Below, in pieces: positions 26,263 through 35,421 of a stretch of 64,000 bases of DNA. This DNA is from Terripilifer ovatus (lineage in GTDB: Bacteria > Pseudomonadota > Alphaproteobacteria > Rhizobiales > Beijerinckiaceae): assembly GCA_029222685.1 (NCBI GenBank), contig JARHVB010000011.1, positions 124,001-188,000 on the forward strand. The letters are read 5' to 3'. The position numbers were made by a program, and so were the translations under genes. The stretch's first letter is position 1. Each line of letters opens with the position of its first letter. The notes under the pieces were generated by a model, which worked only from the letters and a program-made list of their open reading frames with translations, made no database searches and had not been told where the DNA came from.

Positions 26263-27260
26263 CCACCTTGTCATCGAGCATCTCAGCTTCGTCGACAGAT
26301 ATCCGCACGGTCAAGCGCGTGCCGTTGATCGATGCCGCGCGCGGCGCGGCGATCGCCGGCATGTTCGTCTATCACTTCATCTGGGATCTCGGGTTCTTCG
26401 CGGTCATCCCGGCGTCGTTTCCGCAGAGCCCCGGGTTCCGGTTCTTCGGCCATATCGTCGCCGCGACCTTCCTGGCGCTGGTCGGCATCAGCCACGCCAT
26501 GGCGACGCGCGGCGGATTGAACTGGCACGCCTATCTTCTGCGCCTGGCCACGGTGGTCGGCGCGGCGGCGCTGGTCACCCTGGCGACCTGGTATCTGTTT
26601 CCGGAAGCCACCATTTTCTTCGGCATCCTCCATTGCATCGTCGTCGCCAGCATTCTTGCACTGATCTTCACGCGCGCACCCTGGTTCGTCACCGGGCTCG
26701 TCGCCCTTGCGATCATCGCCGCGCCGTTTCTTTTCGCGAGCGCCGCGTTCGACTCCAGCAATTGGTGGCTGGGGATGGGGTTCGATGAACCGCGCACCAA
26801 TGACTGGCGACCTGTCTTTCCCTGGGCCGGCTTCACGCTCGCAGGTCTTGCGCTGGCGCAGGCGGCGCTGCGCCATGGTGCGCCCGGATCTCTCATCGGC
26901 TGGTCAACATCCAATCCGGTCGATCGCACGCTTGTTCTGGGCGGCCGTCATTCGCTGCTGATCTACCTGGCCCACCAGCCTGTGCTGATCGCTGTCGCGT
27001 TCCTGCTCTCGCTCGTCCTCGCGCCGCGCCAGCTTGCATCGGTGTCGCCGGAAGCAGACTTCCAGCGTGTCTGCGTAGCCCGTTGTGTCGAAGCGCGCGC
27101 CGATGCTTCCTATTGCGCCCGCACCTGCGGTTGTCTTGTCGATGTCTCGAAGGCGAACAACCTGTGGCAGAAGATCCTGCGCAATGACCTCAGCGCCGAC
27201 GAGCAGAAGCAATATGACGAGCTGACCCAGCAATGCATCAGGGACAGCGCGGTCAAGTAG
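26259..27260 (+). CDS. DUF1624 membrane acyltransferase-like protein with Cys-rich C-terminal tail
   Basis: A 333-residue protein starting with GTG. The region VPLIDAARGAAIAGMFVYHF and later GGRHSLLIYLAHQPVLI are the N- and C-terminal marks of the DUF1624 / heparan-alpha-glucosaminide N-acetyltransferase-like family, with about seven helices. After the last helix (ending near residue 262) an extra tail carries Cys272, 276, 286, 290, 292 and 326, with two CX3C pairs nine residues apart. Such a twin CX3C arrangement usually forms a disulfide-stapled helical hairpin. In the OpgH operon it may acylate periplasmic glucan. The tail is unusual for the family. Confidence 0.82.
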   Translation: MTTLSSSISASSTDIRTVKRVPLIDAARGAAIAGMFVYHFIWDLGFFAVIPASFPQSPGFRFFGHIVAATFLALVGISHAMATRGGLNWHAYLLRLATVVGAAALVTLATWYLFPEATIFFGILHCIVVASILALIFTRAPWFVTGLVALAIIAAPFLFASAAFDSSNWWLGMGFDEPRTNDWRPVFPWAGFTLAGLALAQAALRHGAPGSLIGWSTSNPVDRTLVLGGRHSLLIYLAHQPVLIAVAFLLSLVLAPRQLASVSPEADFQRVCVARCVEARADASYCARTCGCLVDVSKANNLWQKILRNDLSADEQKQYDELTQQCIRDSAVK

Positions 27261-27263
27261 GGC

Positions 27264-28685
27264 TCAGTCGGACGGGCTCAGCATGTTGTCCGGCCGCACG
27301 ATCGAGTCAAACTCATTCGTTGTCACCAGGCCCGACTTCAGCGCCTCTTCGCGCAGGGTCGTGCCGTTGTGGTGGGCGGCCTTGGCTATGGCTGCCGCGG
27401 CGTCATAGCCGATCTTCGGCGCCAGAGCGGTGACGAGCATGAGCGAGCGCGACAGCAGGTCCGCAATCCGCTCGCGGTTCGGCTCGAGACCTTCCACGCA
27501 ATGTTCGCGAAAGCTCGCGGCGGCGTCGGTCAGCAGGCGGATCGATTGCAGCACCGCCTGGGCGATGACCGGCTTGTAGACATTCAGTTCGAGATGGCCC
27601 TGCGAGCCAGCGACGGTCACTGTGGTTTGATTTCCGAACACGCGGGCGCAGACCATGGTCATGGCTTCGGTCTGCGTCGGATTGACCTTGCCCGGCATGA
27701 TCGATGAGCCCGGCTCGTTCTCCGGCAGGCTAAGTTCGCCGAGGCCCGCACGCGGGCCGCTGCCAAGCAGGCGGATGTCGTTGGCGATCTTGAACAGGCC
27801 TGTCGCCGCCGCATTCAGGGCGCCGTGCACGAACACCAGACCGTCATGGCTGGCCAGCGCTTCGAATTTGTCGACGGCGCTGGTGAAGGGCAGGCGGGTC
27901 GCCGCCGCGACGCGCGCGGCGAAATCCTCGGCGAAGCCCTGATAGCTGTTTAACCCGGTGCCGACGGCAGTGCCGCCTTGCGCCAGCGGCATGATCTGCG
28001 TCAAAGCCTGCTGGATGCGTGCGCCGGCGAACTCGACCTGGCTGGCATAGCCGGCAAACTCCTGTCCGAGCGTCACCGGCGTCGCATCCTGCATGTGCGT
28101 GCGGCCGATCTTGACGATGGACGCGAAAGCTTCCGATTTCGCGCGCAGGGCTGTCGCCAGTGCTGCGAGCGCCGGCAGCAGGTAATGTTCGATCTCGCCC
28201 GCCGCCGCAATATTCATCGCCGTGGGAACGGCGTCGTTCGACGACTGGCTCATGTTGACGTGGTCGTTGGGATGCACCGGCGACTTCGTGCCGAGCTGGC
28301 CACCCATCATCTCGTTGGCGCGATTGGCGACAACCTCATTGACGTTCATATTGGTCTGCGTGCCGGAGCCCGTCTGCCAGACGACGAGCGGAAAATGATC
28401 GTTGAACTTGCCGTCGATCACTTCCTGCGCGGCAGCAGCAATGGCCGTCGCACGCGGCGCATCGAGCTTGCCGTGATCGCGATTGACCTCGGCGGCGACG
28501 CGCTTGACCAGCGCCAGCGCGTGAATGAGCGGCAGCGGCATGACCTCGCCGCCGATGCGAAAGTTCTGCAGCGACCGCTGCGTCTGCGCGCCCCAATATC
28601 GGCTCGCATCGACCTCGATCGGGCCGAAACTGTCGGTTTCCGTGCGCAGGCCGTACATGGGCAAAGGACGCGGGTTCTCGTTCAT
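27264..28685 (-). CDS. fumC: Fumarate hydratase, class II
   Basis: A 473-residue class II fumarase interconverting fumarate and malate in the TCA cycle. Motifs are [16 protein letters not shown] near the N-terminus, [52 protein letters not shown] and the family signature [16 protein letters not shown] 28685 is preferred for its GGAG 8 bases upstream over ATG 28712. It is convergent with the DUF1624 gene, leaving just 3 bp between stops. Confidence 0.96.
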   Translation of the reverse strand: MNENPRPLPMYGLRTETDSFGPIEVDASRYWGAQTQRSLQNFRIGGEVMPLPLIHALALVKRVAAEVNRDHGKLDAPRATAIAAAAQEVIDGKFNDHFPLVVWQTGSGTQTNMNVNEVVANRANEMMGGQLGTKSPVHPNDHVNMSQSSNDAVPTAMNIAAAGEIEHYLLPALAALATALRAKSEAFASIVKIGRTHMQDATPVTLGQEFAGYASQVEFAGARIQQALTQIMPLAQGGTAVGTGLNSYQGFAEDFAARVAAATRLPFTSAVDKFEALASHDGLVFVHGALNAAATGLFKIANDIRLLGSGPRAGLGELSLPENEPGSSIMPGKVNPTQTEAMTMVCARVFGNQTTVTVAGSQGHLELNVYKPVIAQAVLQSIRLLTDAAASFREHCVEGLEPNRERIADLLSRSLMLVTALAPKIGYDAAAAIAKAAHHNGTTLREEALKSGLVTTNEFDSIVRPDNMLSPSD

Positions 28686-28828
28686 CGATGGCTCCGAATG
28701 GATGTCCGGCAATAGCCTGATATCTGCAATTATCCGTTATTTAAGCGCCACATAAGGCATGAATGTGATTGACGCCGCCAGGTTGGGATGGTTCGAAATC
28801 AGGCCCACGGTTTTAGCGGAGAAACAGC

Positions 28829-29308
28829 ATGATACGTGACGCGACGGCAGCGGACGCGCAAGAGATCTGCCGGCTGCTGCGCCGCTCGATCGCGGAGCTT
28901 TGCCTGCCCGATCACCACGGCCATACTGCCACGCTCGAGGGCTGGCTGTCGAACAAGACGCCGGCCAATGTCGGCGCCTGGATTGCCTCTCCCGACATGC
29001 ATGTCTGGGTTTTCATGCGCGGCGGTGCGATGGCCGGCGTCGGCATGCTGTCGGGCGCCGGCGAAATCATGCTCAACTATGTTGCGCCCGAGGCGCGGTT
29101 CTCCGGCATCAGTACGGCGCTGCTGGCCCATATGGAAACTTACGCGGCCGCGCATCGTCTCTCCAGCCTGCGGCTGACGAGCACTTGGACGGCCAGGGAT
29201 TTCTATCTCGCGCGTGGTTATGAGCCTGAGAAAGACGAAGGCGACATTTTCGATGCGGACGACGGCTGCGAACTGGTGAAGCAGATCGCACCAGCGCCAA
29301 AGCTTTGA
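28829..29308 (+). CDS. GNAT-family N-acetyltransferase
   Basis: A 159-residue acetyltransferase. The fold's acetyl-CoA region is LNYVAPEARFSGISTALLAHMET, where the usual Q/R-x-x-G-x-G/A reads RFSGIS, followed by LRLTSTWTARDFYLARGYEPE, the typical C-terminal Y-x-x-x-G-Y motif. GGAGA is located 9 bases before the ATG. The gene stands alone between fumC (divergent) and a receptor gene, so its acceptor cannot be guessed. Confidence 0.85.
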   Translation: MIRDATAADAQEICRLLRRSIAELCLPDHHGHTATLEGWLSNKTPANVGAWIASPDMHVWVFMRGGAMAGVGMLSGAGEIMLNYVAPEARFSGISTALLAHMETYAAAHRLSSLRLTSTWTARDFYLARGYEPEKDEGDIFDADDGCELVKQIAPAPKL

Positions 29309-29433
29309 ACCGTTATCGTCTGGTCGCCAGGCGATACAGTTGCACAACGGCATCATAGCCAGCATGATGGCGCGGCCGGTGAGCGTTTCGTCGCGAACTG
29401 CCGGCTGGAGGGGGATGAATGGGGGGAGTATCA

Positions 29434-30417
29434 ATGGACCGTCGCCGCTTTCTCGAGCTCAACGCCGGTCTCGCAGTGGCGGCCGCGGCGGGGATCATTC
29501 CGGCCCGCGCGCAAGCCGCATGGCCGAATAAGAACATCACCATGATCGTGCCGTTCACGCCGGGTGGCTCGACCGATATTCTGGCGCGGCTGATCGGCCA
29601 GCGTTTCACCGAGGCCTGGGGACAGGGTGTGGTGACCGAGAACAGGCCCGGCGCCGGCGGGTCAGTCGGCAGTGTCGCTTTGGCGCGGGCCGCGCCTGAT
29701 GGCTACACCGTCGGCATGGGCCATATCGGCACCTTGAGCGTCAATCCGTCGCTTTATCCCAACCTGCAATATGATCCGATCAAGAGCTTCGCCCATATCA
29801 GCATGCTGGCGCGGGTCTACAACGTGCTCGTGGTGCATCCCTCGCTGCCGATCAGGAACGTGCGTGAGTTCATCGACTATGCCCGCGCCAATCCCGGCAA
29901 GCTCAATTACGGCTCCGGCGGCAACGGCAGCGCGGCCCATATCGCCACCGCCGCCTTCATGGTCGCGACGGGCACGCAGATGACGCATGTGCCTTATCGC
30001 GGCACGGCGCCCGCGGTCGCCGACCTGCTCTCGGGCCAGATCCAGTTCATGATGACGGGCGGGCCGGCCGTGCTGCCCCATGCCCGCGCCGGCACCATGC
30101 GCGGACTTGGCGTCTCCGGTCCCAACCGGCTGAAGTCCGATCCGGATATCCCGACGATTTCCGAGGCCGGGGTGCCTGGCTTCGATGCGACGCAGTGGTA
30201 CGGGATGATGGCGCCCGCCGGAACGCCGGCGGAGATCGTCGACAAGTTCAACAAGGAAGTGCACGGCGCGCTGGCATCGAAACAGATGCAGGATGCGCTG
30301 CAGCGCGACGGCGCCGAGCCGTGGCCGACAACGCCGCAGGAGTTCCGCGACATCATCGCCAGCGAGACCAAGCGCTGGCACGAGGTTGTCGAGAAGGCCA
30401 AAATCAAGGTGGAGTGA
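29434..30417 (+). CDS. TctC/Bug-family periplasmic receptor (Tat leader)
   Basis: A 327-residue receptor. The leader MDRRRFLELNAGLAVAAAAG is a twin-arginine signal ending near ARAQA. The mature protein begins WPNKNITMIVPFTPGGSTD with VTENRPGAGGSVGSVALARA next, the Bug signature pair. ATG 29434 follows GGGGGGAG at ideal spacing and is preferred to ATG 29419. No TctAB genes are adjacent. It is convergent with the amidohydrolase of the aromatic operon across a repeat, so it may or may not serve that pathway. Confidence 0.92.
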   Translation: MDRRRFLELNAGLAVAAAAGIIPARAQAAWPNKNITMIVPFTPGGSTDILARLIGQRFTEAWGQGVVTENRPGAGGSVGSVALARAAPDGYTVGMGHIGTLSVNPSLYPNLQYDPIKSFAHISMLARVYNVLVVHPSLPIRNVREFIDYARANPGKLNYGSGGNGSAAHIATAAFMVATGTQMTHVPYRGTAPAVADLLSGQIQFMMTGGPAVLPHARAGTMRGLGVSGPNRLKSDPDIPTISEAGVPGFDATQWYGMMAPAGTPAEIVDKFNKEVHGALASKQMQDALQRDGAEPWPTTPQEFRDIIASETKRWHEVVEKAKIKVE

Positions 30418-30423
30418 GCGAGT

Positions 30424-30593
30424 GTCATTCCCGACGTCCGCGTAGCCTGCCTGCGCGGAGCCAAGCGGAGCTTGCCTCTGCTTCGGCGAAGGCAGGCGGG
30501 CGAGCGGGAAGCCAGGAGTCAAGGGCGGCTACATTGAGCCGTCATGTTGCCCCTGGATTCCCGCTCTGCGCTTCGCTTGGCGGGAATGACACC
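30424..30593. repeat. Dispersed GTCATTCCCG palindromic repeat, copy 3 with internal insert
   Basis: A 170-bp copy, about 55 bp longer than the others. The added part is itself an inverted repeat (GCCTGCCT at 30445 against AGGCAGGC at 30490). The remainder has the usual GAGCGGGAAGCCAGGAG and CTGGATTCCCGCTCTGCGCT arms and ends CGGGAATGAC. It lies between two convergent genes. Confidence 0.9.
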
Positions 30594-30609
30594 AGGACGC
30601 TGCGATCGT

Positions 30610-31827
30610 TTAATCCACGTTCGGGATTTTCTTCACCGGCTTCAGCGGCAGGTTGAAGAGGCGCGCCGCATTGCCGCCGAGAATATTGTGCTTCGATTTC
30701 TCGCTGAGGAACGGCAGATCGTAGATCACGCCCGGCAGGTCGAAGTCCCAGTGCGGATAATCCGACGACCAGACAAGCTGTGTTTCTGCATTGATCATCT
30801 TGAAGGTCGCTTCAAGAATCGAGGGATCGTCCGGCACTTCCATCGGCTGCGATGAGAAATACATTTCCCGCATATATTCGCTCGGCTTGCGCTTCAGCGA
30901 CGGACAGTCGGACGTGCGCATCAGATAGGAGTGGTCGAGTCGCTGCATCAGGCTGTAGGCCCAGGTCAGCCCGCTTTCGATCCACATCACCTTCAGTTTC
31001 GGGAAGCGCTCCGGCAGGCCGTTGATGACCCAGTTGGTCATGTGGATCATGTTGAACCACATGAAGCCCAAGGCATGCACGCCAATGAACCGGTTGGTCA
31101 TCTTCAGTGCCTGGTCGCCCCAGGTATAGGCCGCGTGGAATGACAGCGGCAGGTTCATTTCCTCGAGCAGCCGATAGGTCTTCATATAGGCGTTGTCGTG
31201 CACCGGCTTGTAGCGTGGCGCCGTCACCATGAAACCGACGACGCCCTTCTTGCCGCCAAACTCTTTCACCGTCTTGTAGGCCGCCTCCGGATCGTTGAAC
31301 GGCAGGTAGAGCATGGAGATGATGCGGTCTTCATGCGCGAGAATGCGGTCGCACAGCCAGCGGTTATAGGCCTGCGCCAGGGCGCTTTCGATCTCAGGCT
31401 GCGGATGCGTGCCCAGGAACAGCATCGGCGTCGGGAACAGGCAGGTGTAATCGACGCCCATGGCGTCCATCCAGCGCAGGGTGGTGGTGATGTCCTTGTG
31501 CGGCGTGGCAGGCGTCTTCTCGTGCTTGCGCAGCCAGTGGCGTGTCACGCGGCCGCCGATATCCTGATAGCCGACTTCGCCGCCGAGAAACGACGAGCGC
31601 CCGCCGCGGTTGAACGATTCAAGCGCCATGCGCTTGATCACCGGGCTTTCGATATATTGAAACACCTCGCGATGATGCTCGCTCTCGTAGTGATGGGCGT
31701 CGACATCGACGATGAGGAAGTCTTGATACTTGCGTTCGATCGCCTGCTTGGTGGCGTTCCGCAGATGCTCGCCGGAATGATATTCGTCGAAGCGGAGATT
31801 GCGGACTTCGTTGTTGGGCATGTCCAT
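30610..31827 (-). CDS. Amidohydrolase-2 (ACMSD-like) metal-dependent hydrolase/decarboxylase
   Basis: A 405-residue TIM-barrel enzyme. The metal site is suggested by LIVDVDAHHYESE near residue 38, LPLSFHAAYTW near residue 230 and VWSSDYPHWDFD near residue 350, whose Asp is typical of amidohydrolase family 2 (decarboxylases such as ACMSD and gamma-resorcylate decarboxylase, and some lactonases). The final part (ILGGNAARLFNL) is the standard ending of this family. ATG 31827 has GAGGA upstream; the longer frame to 32055 overlaps the ferredoxin gene. It is the last gene of the ring-hydroxylation operon and could decarboxylate or hydrolyse a ring product. Confidence 0.85.
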   Translation of the reverse strand: MDMPNNEVRNLRFDEYHSGEHLRNATKQAIERKYQDFLIVDVDAHHYESEHHREVFQYIESPVIKRMALESFNRGGRSSFLGGEVGYQDIGGRVTRHWLRKHEKTPATPHKDITTTLRWMDAMGVDYTCLFPTPMLFLGTHPQPEIESALAQAYNRWLCDRILAHEDRIISMLYLPFNDPEAAYKTVKEFGGKKGVVGFMVTAPRYKPVHDNAYMKTYRLLEEMNLPLSFHAAYTWGDQALKMTNRFIGVHALGFMWFNMIHMTNWVINGLPERFPKLKVMWIESGLTWAYSLMQRLDHSYLMRTSDCPSLKRKPSEYMREMYFSSQPMEVPDDPSILEATFKMINAETQLVWSSDYPHWDFDLPGVIYDLPFLSEKSKHNILGGNAARLFNLPLKPVKKIPNVD

Positions 31828-31838
31828 GATGCTTTTCC

Positions 31839-32204
31839 TCACGCTACGATGTAGACGTCGCCGCTGCGCTCGACGATCTGGTATTTCTTGAGTTTCAATT
31901 TGCTGTCGCCGGCGAAAACGCCCGTCTCGATATTGTATTCGTAGCCGTGCCACGGGCAGACGAAATGCATCTCGTCTTCCGAGAACGTCTGCCCCTGATA
32001 GGTCTTGTCCTCGGCGATCAGCTCGATGACTTTCGGGATCAGAACGCCTTCGCAAGCGGGGCCGCCGGAATGCACGCAGCGATTGGCATAGGCATGGAAC
32101 GCGCCCTTGTGGCGGAACACGCCGATCTCGCCCTTGTTCGTCCTGACGATGCGCCGGTCGCCGTCGGCCATATCATCGGCCCTGGCCACGAAGATTTCCG
32201 CCAT
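31839..32204 (-). CDS. Rieske-type [2Fe-2S] ferredoxin
   Basis: A 121-residue protein with the Rieske cluster ligands in NRCVHSGGPACEG (Cys and His) and FVCPWHGYEYN (Cys and His). It resembles the Rieske ferredoxins that carry electrons to ring-hydroxylating oxygenases. It starts with GGGAGAG upstream and lies 11 bp before the amidohydrolase gene. A spacer of 110 bp separates it from the enolase-superfamily gene upstream. It probably feeds the dioxygenase alpha subunit encoded at 33919; the matching reductase is not in the window. Confidence 0.9.
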   Translation of the reverse strand: MAEIFVARADDMADGDRRIVRTNKGEIGVFRHKGAFHAYANRCVHSGGPACEGVLIPKVIELIAEDKTYQGQTFSEDEMHFVCPWHGYEYNIETGVFAGDSKLKLKKYQIVERSGDVYIVA

Positions 32205-32314
32205 CTATCTCTCCCTAACGATTATCATTCGAATGTGCGGGGAGATTACGCCAAACACGTTGCCGCGCAAAGATCGTCGCGCCATGAATAATAATTCAGA
32301 GAGCGGTTGTCGCG

Positions 32315-33385
32315 TTAGACCCGCAACATCCCGCGCGCTTTGGCGGTCAGCGCAAGCCCGTGGCCCGGCGCTTCAGACGCGCTCATCGTGCCGTCTTTGG
32401 AAATCTCCGGCCAGCCCTCGAACAGCGGTTCGAGCAGCGGAAACTCTTCGAGCCAGCGCACGGCGGAAGAGGCGGCCGCCAGATGCGCGAACAGGCCAGG
32501 CAGGAAATGCGGGCTGACGGAAGCATCGAAGGCTTCCGCCGTAATCGCGAGATCGAGCGACGGCGTCAGGCCGCCGATCATCGCGAGATCGGGCTGCACC
32601 ACGCTGACGACTCCCTCGGAGATCAGCCCGGTGAAATCGCGCAGGCCCTGCAGATGTTCGCCGGTGGCGATCGCCACGCCGGTATTGCGCAGCATGCGAT
32701 AGCCGTTGAGCGCATTCGCGGGCAGCGGTTCTTCCACGAACAGCAGGCCTTGGTCCCGCGCAAGTGCCATCAGCCATTGCGCCGAAGCGAGATCGCACTT
32801 CTCGTTGGCGTCGGCCATGACCTGCGTGCGCTCGCCCACCGCCTTGCGTACGGCCGACAGAACGTCCGCATCCTTCTTGATGCCGGCGACGCGGGGCTTC
32901 ACCGCGCCCAGGCCGCGCAACGCCTGAGCCTCGGCGACGCTTGCTGCGTCCGACGCGGATTGCACCACATTGAAGCCGCCGCTGCCGTAGACCGGCGTCG
33001 GCCGGATCTGGCCGCCCATGGCGACGCCCAGCGGCACGTTCATGCGCCTGGCGTGCAGGTCCCAGCAGGCGACATCGACGGCCGCGAGGCCGATGAGGTT
33101 GGGGCCGAGGCCGGTGCGGTTGAAGCTCTGCGCGATCTTCTTCCATTGCGCGCGCGGCGGTGCCAGGGTCTGGCCGCGTATAAAACGCGCAAGCTGAGCC
33201 TCGGCGGCGCGCAAGGCGAGATCGCCGCCGCCGCCCAGCACATAGGAAAAGCCAAGACCGCTCGCGCCATCGCTGTCGGTCAATTCGACAACGATGAGAT
33301 CGACCGCGGCGACGCCAGAGCCGCCGACGGCCTGATCGAGCTTGTATTCGACTACGCCTGCTTGTGCGCGCTCGATCTTGCTCAT
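32315..33385 (-). CDS. Mandelate racemase/muconate lactonizing enzyme-family protein (enolase superfamily)
   Basis: A 356-residue enolase-superfamily enzyme. The barrel residues are visible as AVKPRVAGIKKDADV (a K-x-R/K-like base), VMADANEKCDL (metal Asp), LLFVEEPLPANALNG (metal Glu), IATGEHLQGLRDF (metal Glu) and VQPDLAMIGG. Members isomerise or dehydrate carboxylates such as mandelate, muconate and sugar acids. It lies 24 bp after the dioxygenase beta subunit, so it likely acts on a carboxylated ring or ring-cleavage product. The exact reaction is unknown. Confidence 0.88.
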   Translation of the reverse strand: MSKIERAQAGVVEYKLDQAVGGSGVAAVDLIVVELTDSDGASGLGFSYVLGGGGDLALRAAEAQLARFIRGQTLAPPRAQWKKIAQSFNRTGLGPNLIGLAAVDVACWDLHARRMNVPLGVAMGGQIRPTPVYGSGGFNVVQSASDAASVAEAQALRGLGAVKPRVAGIKKDADVLSAVRKAVGERTQVMADANEKCDLASAQWLMALARDQGLLFVEEPLPANALNGYRMLRNTGVAIATGEHLQGLRDFTGLISEGVVSVVQPDLAMIGGLTPSLDLAITAEAFDASVSPHFLPGLFAHLAAASSAVRWLEEFPLLEPLFEGWPEISKDGTMSASEAPGHGLALTAKARGMLRV

Positions 33386-33409
33386 GATCGTCGACCCAAT
33401 CTCGTCGGC

Positions 33410-33922
33410 TTAAAGGATGAAGCTCACCGATCCGAGCTTGCCGAGTTCATGGGCGTGCAGGAAGACGCGGCGTTCCTTGATCAGGAAACTGTCGCCCGTC
33501 TTGCGCAGAATGAAGCGATAGGTTCCCACATAGGAGAACTCGCGCTGGTAGCGACGGTAGCGGTAGACGACGAAATTTGCCGTCGCGGTGACGAGATCGC
33601 CCTCGACGTTCAGAATCCGGACGTTGGTAATCAGCCGGCAGGTGCGCGACTTGGGATATTCCGCATGGCAGTTGGGATCGAGCACGCGGATCACCCGCTG
33701 GCGGATGCGCTCGCGGTCGTCGGAAATGATGTAGAGCGTGTTCTTGTAGGAACCCTCGAGATCGTCGTTCGGCGGCACGTAATAGGTGGCGTCGTCGGTG
33801 AGAAGCTCTTCCCACTCCTTCAGCTTCCATTCGTCGAGCAGGGCTGCCTCGCGATAGAAGAAATCCTCGACCTCGGCGCGGGTCACCTGGACATTTGCCA
33901 AAACATTCGCCGGCGCGTTCAT
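33410..33922 (-). CDS. Ring-hydroxylating dioxygenase small (beta) subunit
   Basis: A 170-residue protein of the BenB/BphE-like beta-subunit family with an NTF2-like fold. It starts VTRAEVEDFFYREAALLDEWKLKEW and has ATYYVPPND, RVIRVLDPNCHAEYPKS and YRRYQREFSYVGTYRFILRK. Beta subunits stabilise the alpha3beta3 oxygenase and help set substrate range. Its ATG overlaps the alpha-subunit stop (ATGA), so equimolar coupled synthesis is likely. Confidence 0.93.
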   Translation of the reverse strand: MNAPANVLANVQVTRAEVEDFFYREAALLDEWKLKEWEELLTDDATYYVPPNDDLEGSYKNTLYIISDDRERIRQRVIRVLDPNCHAEYPKSRTCRLITNVRILNVEGDLVTATANFVVYRYRRYQREFSYVGTYRFILRKTGDSFLIKERRVFLHAHELGKLGSVSFIL

Positions 33923-35229
33923 GATTGTGCTCCCGCGATCATCTTGTTCCAGTGACGCCAGAATGTCCGCAGATGGTGTTCGTCGCTGTTGAGCTGTTCG
34001 CCTTCGCGGCCCATGCCGCGCGACATTTCCGACCAGCGGTCGTCCGACCAGTTGGCGAGACCCTGCTGCACCAGTTCGAGCGCTTCGACGTCGTCCGGCG
34101 TGGCGAAGCCGCCGGGACCGTAGAAGGTGAGGAAGGCGTCGAGCCGGCGCGCGCGTGCCTCCTCGCTTTCCTCGACAGGTCCGAGCGCCCAGGCCGTCAC
34201 ATGCATCTTCGCCGGGCCATCGGGATAGAAGGTGCGGATCGTCACCGAGGACCCGTCATTGATGACGAGATTGGGGAAGATGACGAGGTTGCGATTAGTG
34301 TCGGCGACCCGTCTGGCGCGATCCGCGCCGAGGCGGGTGACGAGTTCCTCGCGGATGGCGGTCATTTCCGGCTTGGCGTTCTCGCCGTAGAGCGGGATCC
34401 ACGCCGCGACCGGACGGCCGCGAAAGTTGACGTTGTCGGTGGTGAAATGGCCGTTGCCGAGATCGAAGGCGAAGCCGCGCGTCGGCAGCACCAGGTCCTT
34501 GTCTTTCGGCGGCTCGACCACGACGCCGGAATTGGCCATGAAGTTGAGCCAGGTCGAGTGGGTCGTCGGCAGGTGATAGTCGTCGACGCTGTTTTCGACC
34601 ATGAGCTTCCAGTTGGCCTGAACGTCGTATTCCTGCGTGCCGTGCAGCACTTCCATCTTGCCCGACGGCGATTGATCGATCACGAGATCGATATAGTCCG
34701 TCGCCTTGCCGAGATAGTCGGCGAGCGATTCGACATCGGCGTCGAGGCACATGAACCAGAAATCGCGGTACTGCTCGAAACGCGCCGGCGATTTCAGGCC
34801 GAGGCCGGTGGTGTCGAAGGAGTCCATATAGGCTTCATCGCCCGGTACGCGGGCAAGCTTGCCGTCGTTGTTGTAGATCCAGCCGTGATAGACGCAGTTG
34901 AAGCGCCGGAGGTTGCCCTGCCGCTCGGTGCAGACCATGGCGCCGCGATGGCGGCAGGTGTTGAAGAAGCAGCGCACCTCGCCCTTGGCGTCGCGCACGA
35001 AGATGACCGGCCGGCCGGCAACCTTGCGGGTCTGGAAGTCGCCGTTCTTCTTCAGCTCGGAGCCGTGCCCGACGTAGATCCAGCACTTGGAGAAAATATT
35101 GCTGACCTCGGCGCGCAGAACCTCTTCGGAAACCAGCGCTTCGCGGTCGAGCAGGAAAATGCCCTTTTCCTTGTCGTCGATGACGAAGGATCGGGCCTTC
35201 TCAGAGTTTGACGTGTCCACTCCGGGCAT
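33919..35229 (-). CDS. Ring-hydroxylating dioxygenase large (alpha) subunit
   Basis: A 436-residue oxygenase. The Rieske cluster is bound by CRHRGAMVC and NCVYHGWIYN (about residues 92-120), and the mononuclear iron site is in NSVDDYHLPTTHSTW (about residues 213-227) with the acidic third ligand expected near the C-terminal part. It would insert O2 into an aromatic carboxylate or related ring. GAGG lies just before the ATG. First of a probable five-gene minus-strand operon (alpha, beta, enolase-family, Rieske ferredoxin, amidohydrolase), with a receptor gene 192 bp upstream on the same strand. Confidence 0.93.
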   Translation of the reverse strand: MPGVDTSNSEKARSFVIDDKEKGIFLLDREALVSEEVLRAEVSNIFSKCWIYVGHGSELKKNGDFQTRKVAGRPVIFVRDAKGEVRCFFNTCRHRGAMVCTERQGNLRRFNCVYHGWIYNNDGKLARVPGDEAYMDSFDTTGLGLKSPARFEQYRDFWFMCLDADVESLADYLGKATDYIDLVIDQSPSGKMEVLHGTQEYDVQANWKLMVENSVDDYHLPTTHSTWLNFMANSGVVVEPPKDKDLVLPTRGFAFDLGNGHFTTDNVNFRGRPVAAWIPLYGENAKPEMTAIREELVTRLGADRARRVADTNRNLVIFPNLVINDGSSVTIRTFYPDGPAKMHVTAWALGPVEESEEARARRLDAFLTFYGPGGFATPDDVEALELVQQGLANWSDDRWSEMSRGMGREGEQLNSDEHHLRTFWRHWNKMIAGAQS

Positions 35230-35421
35230 AGCAACCTCGCTGGTAATCTCTTCGCGCAGGTTTTAGGCTCCCCGCGACGGGCGTCAACCCACTCTGAGAC
35301 TGATCCAGCTTTGCCGATCAGTCTCGTCGCGCGTCCCCATATCCATTCGACATATCGTTTCGTTTCGGAATGTATCCATTCCGAAACCTCCAATCGTTCT
35401 CTGCTATCGCAGGAACACTGA

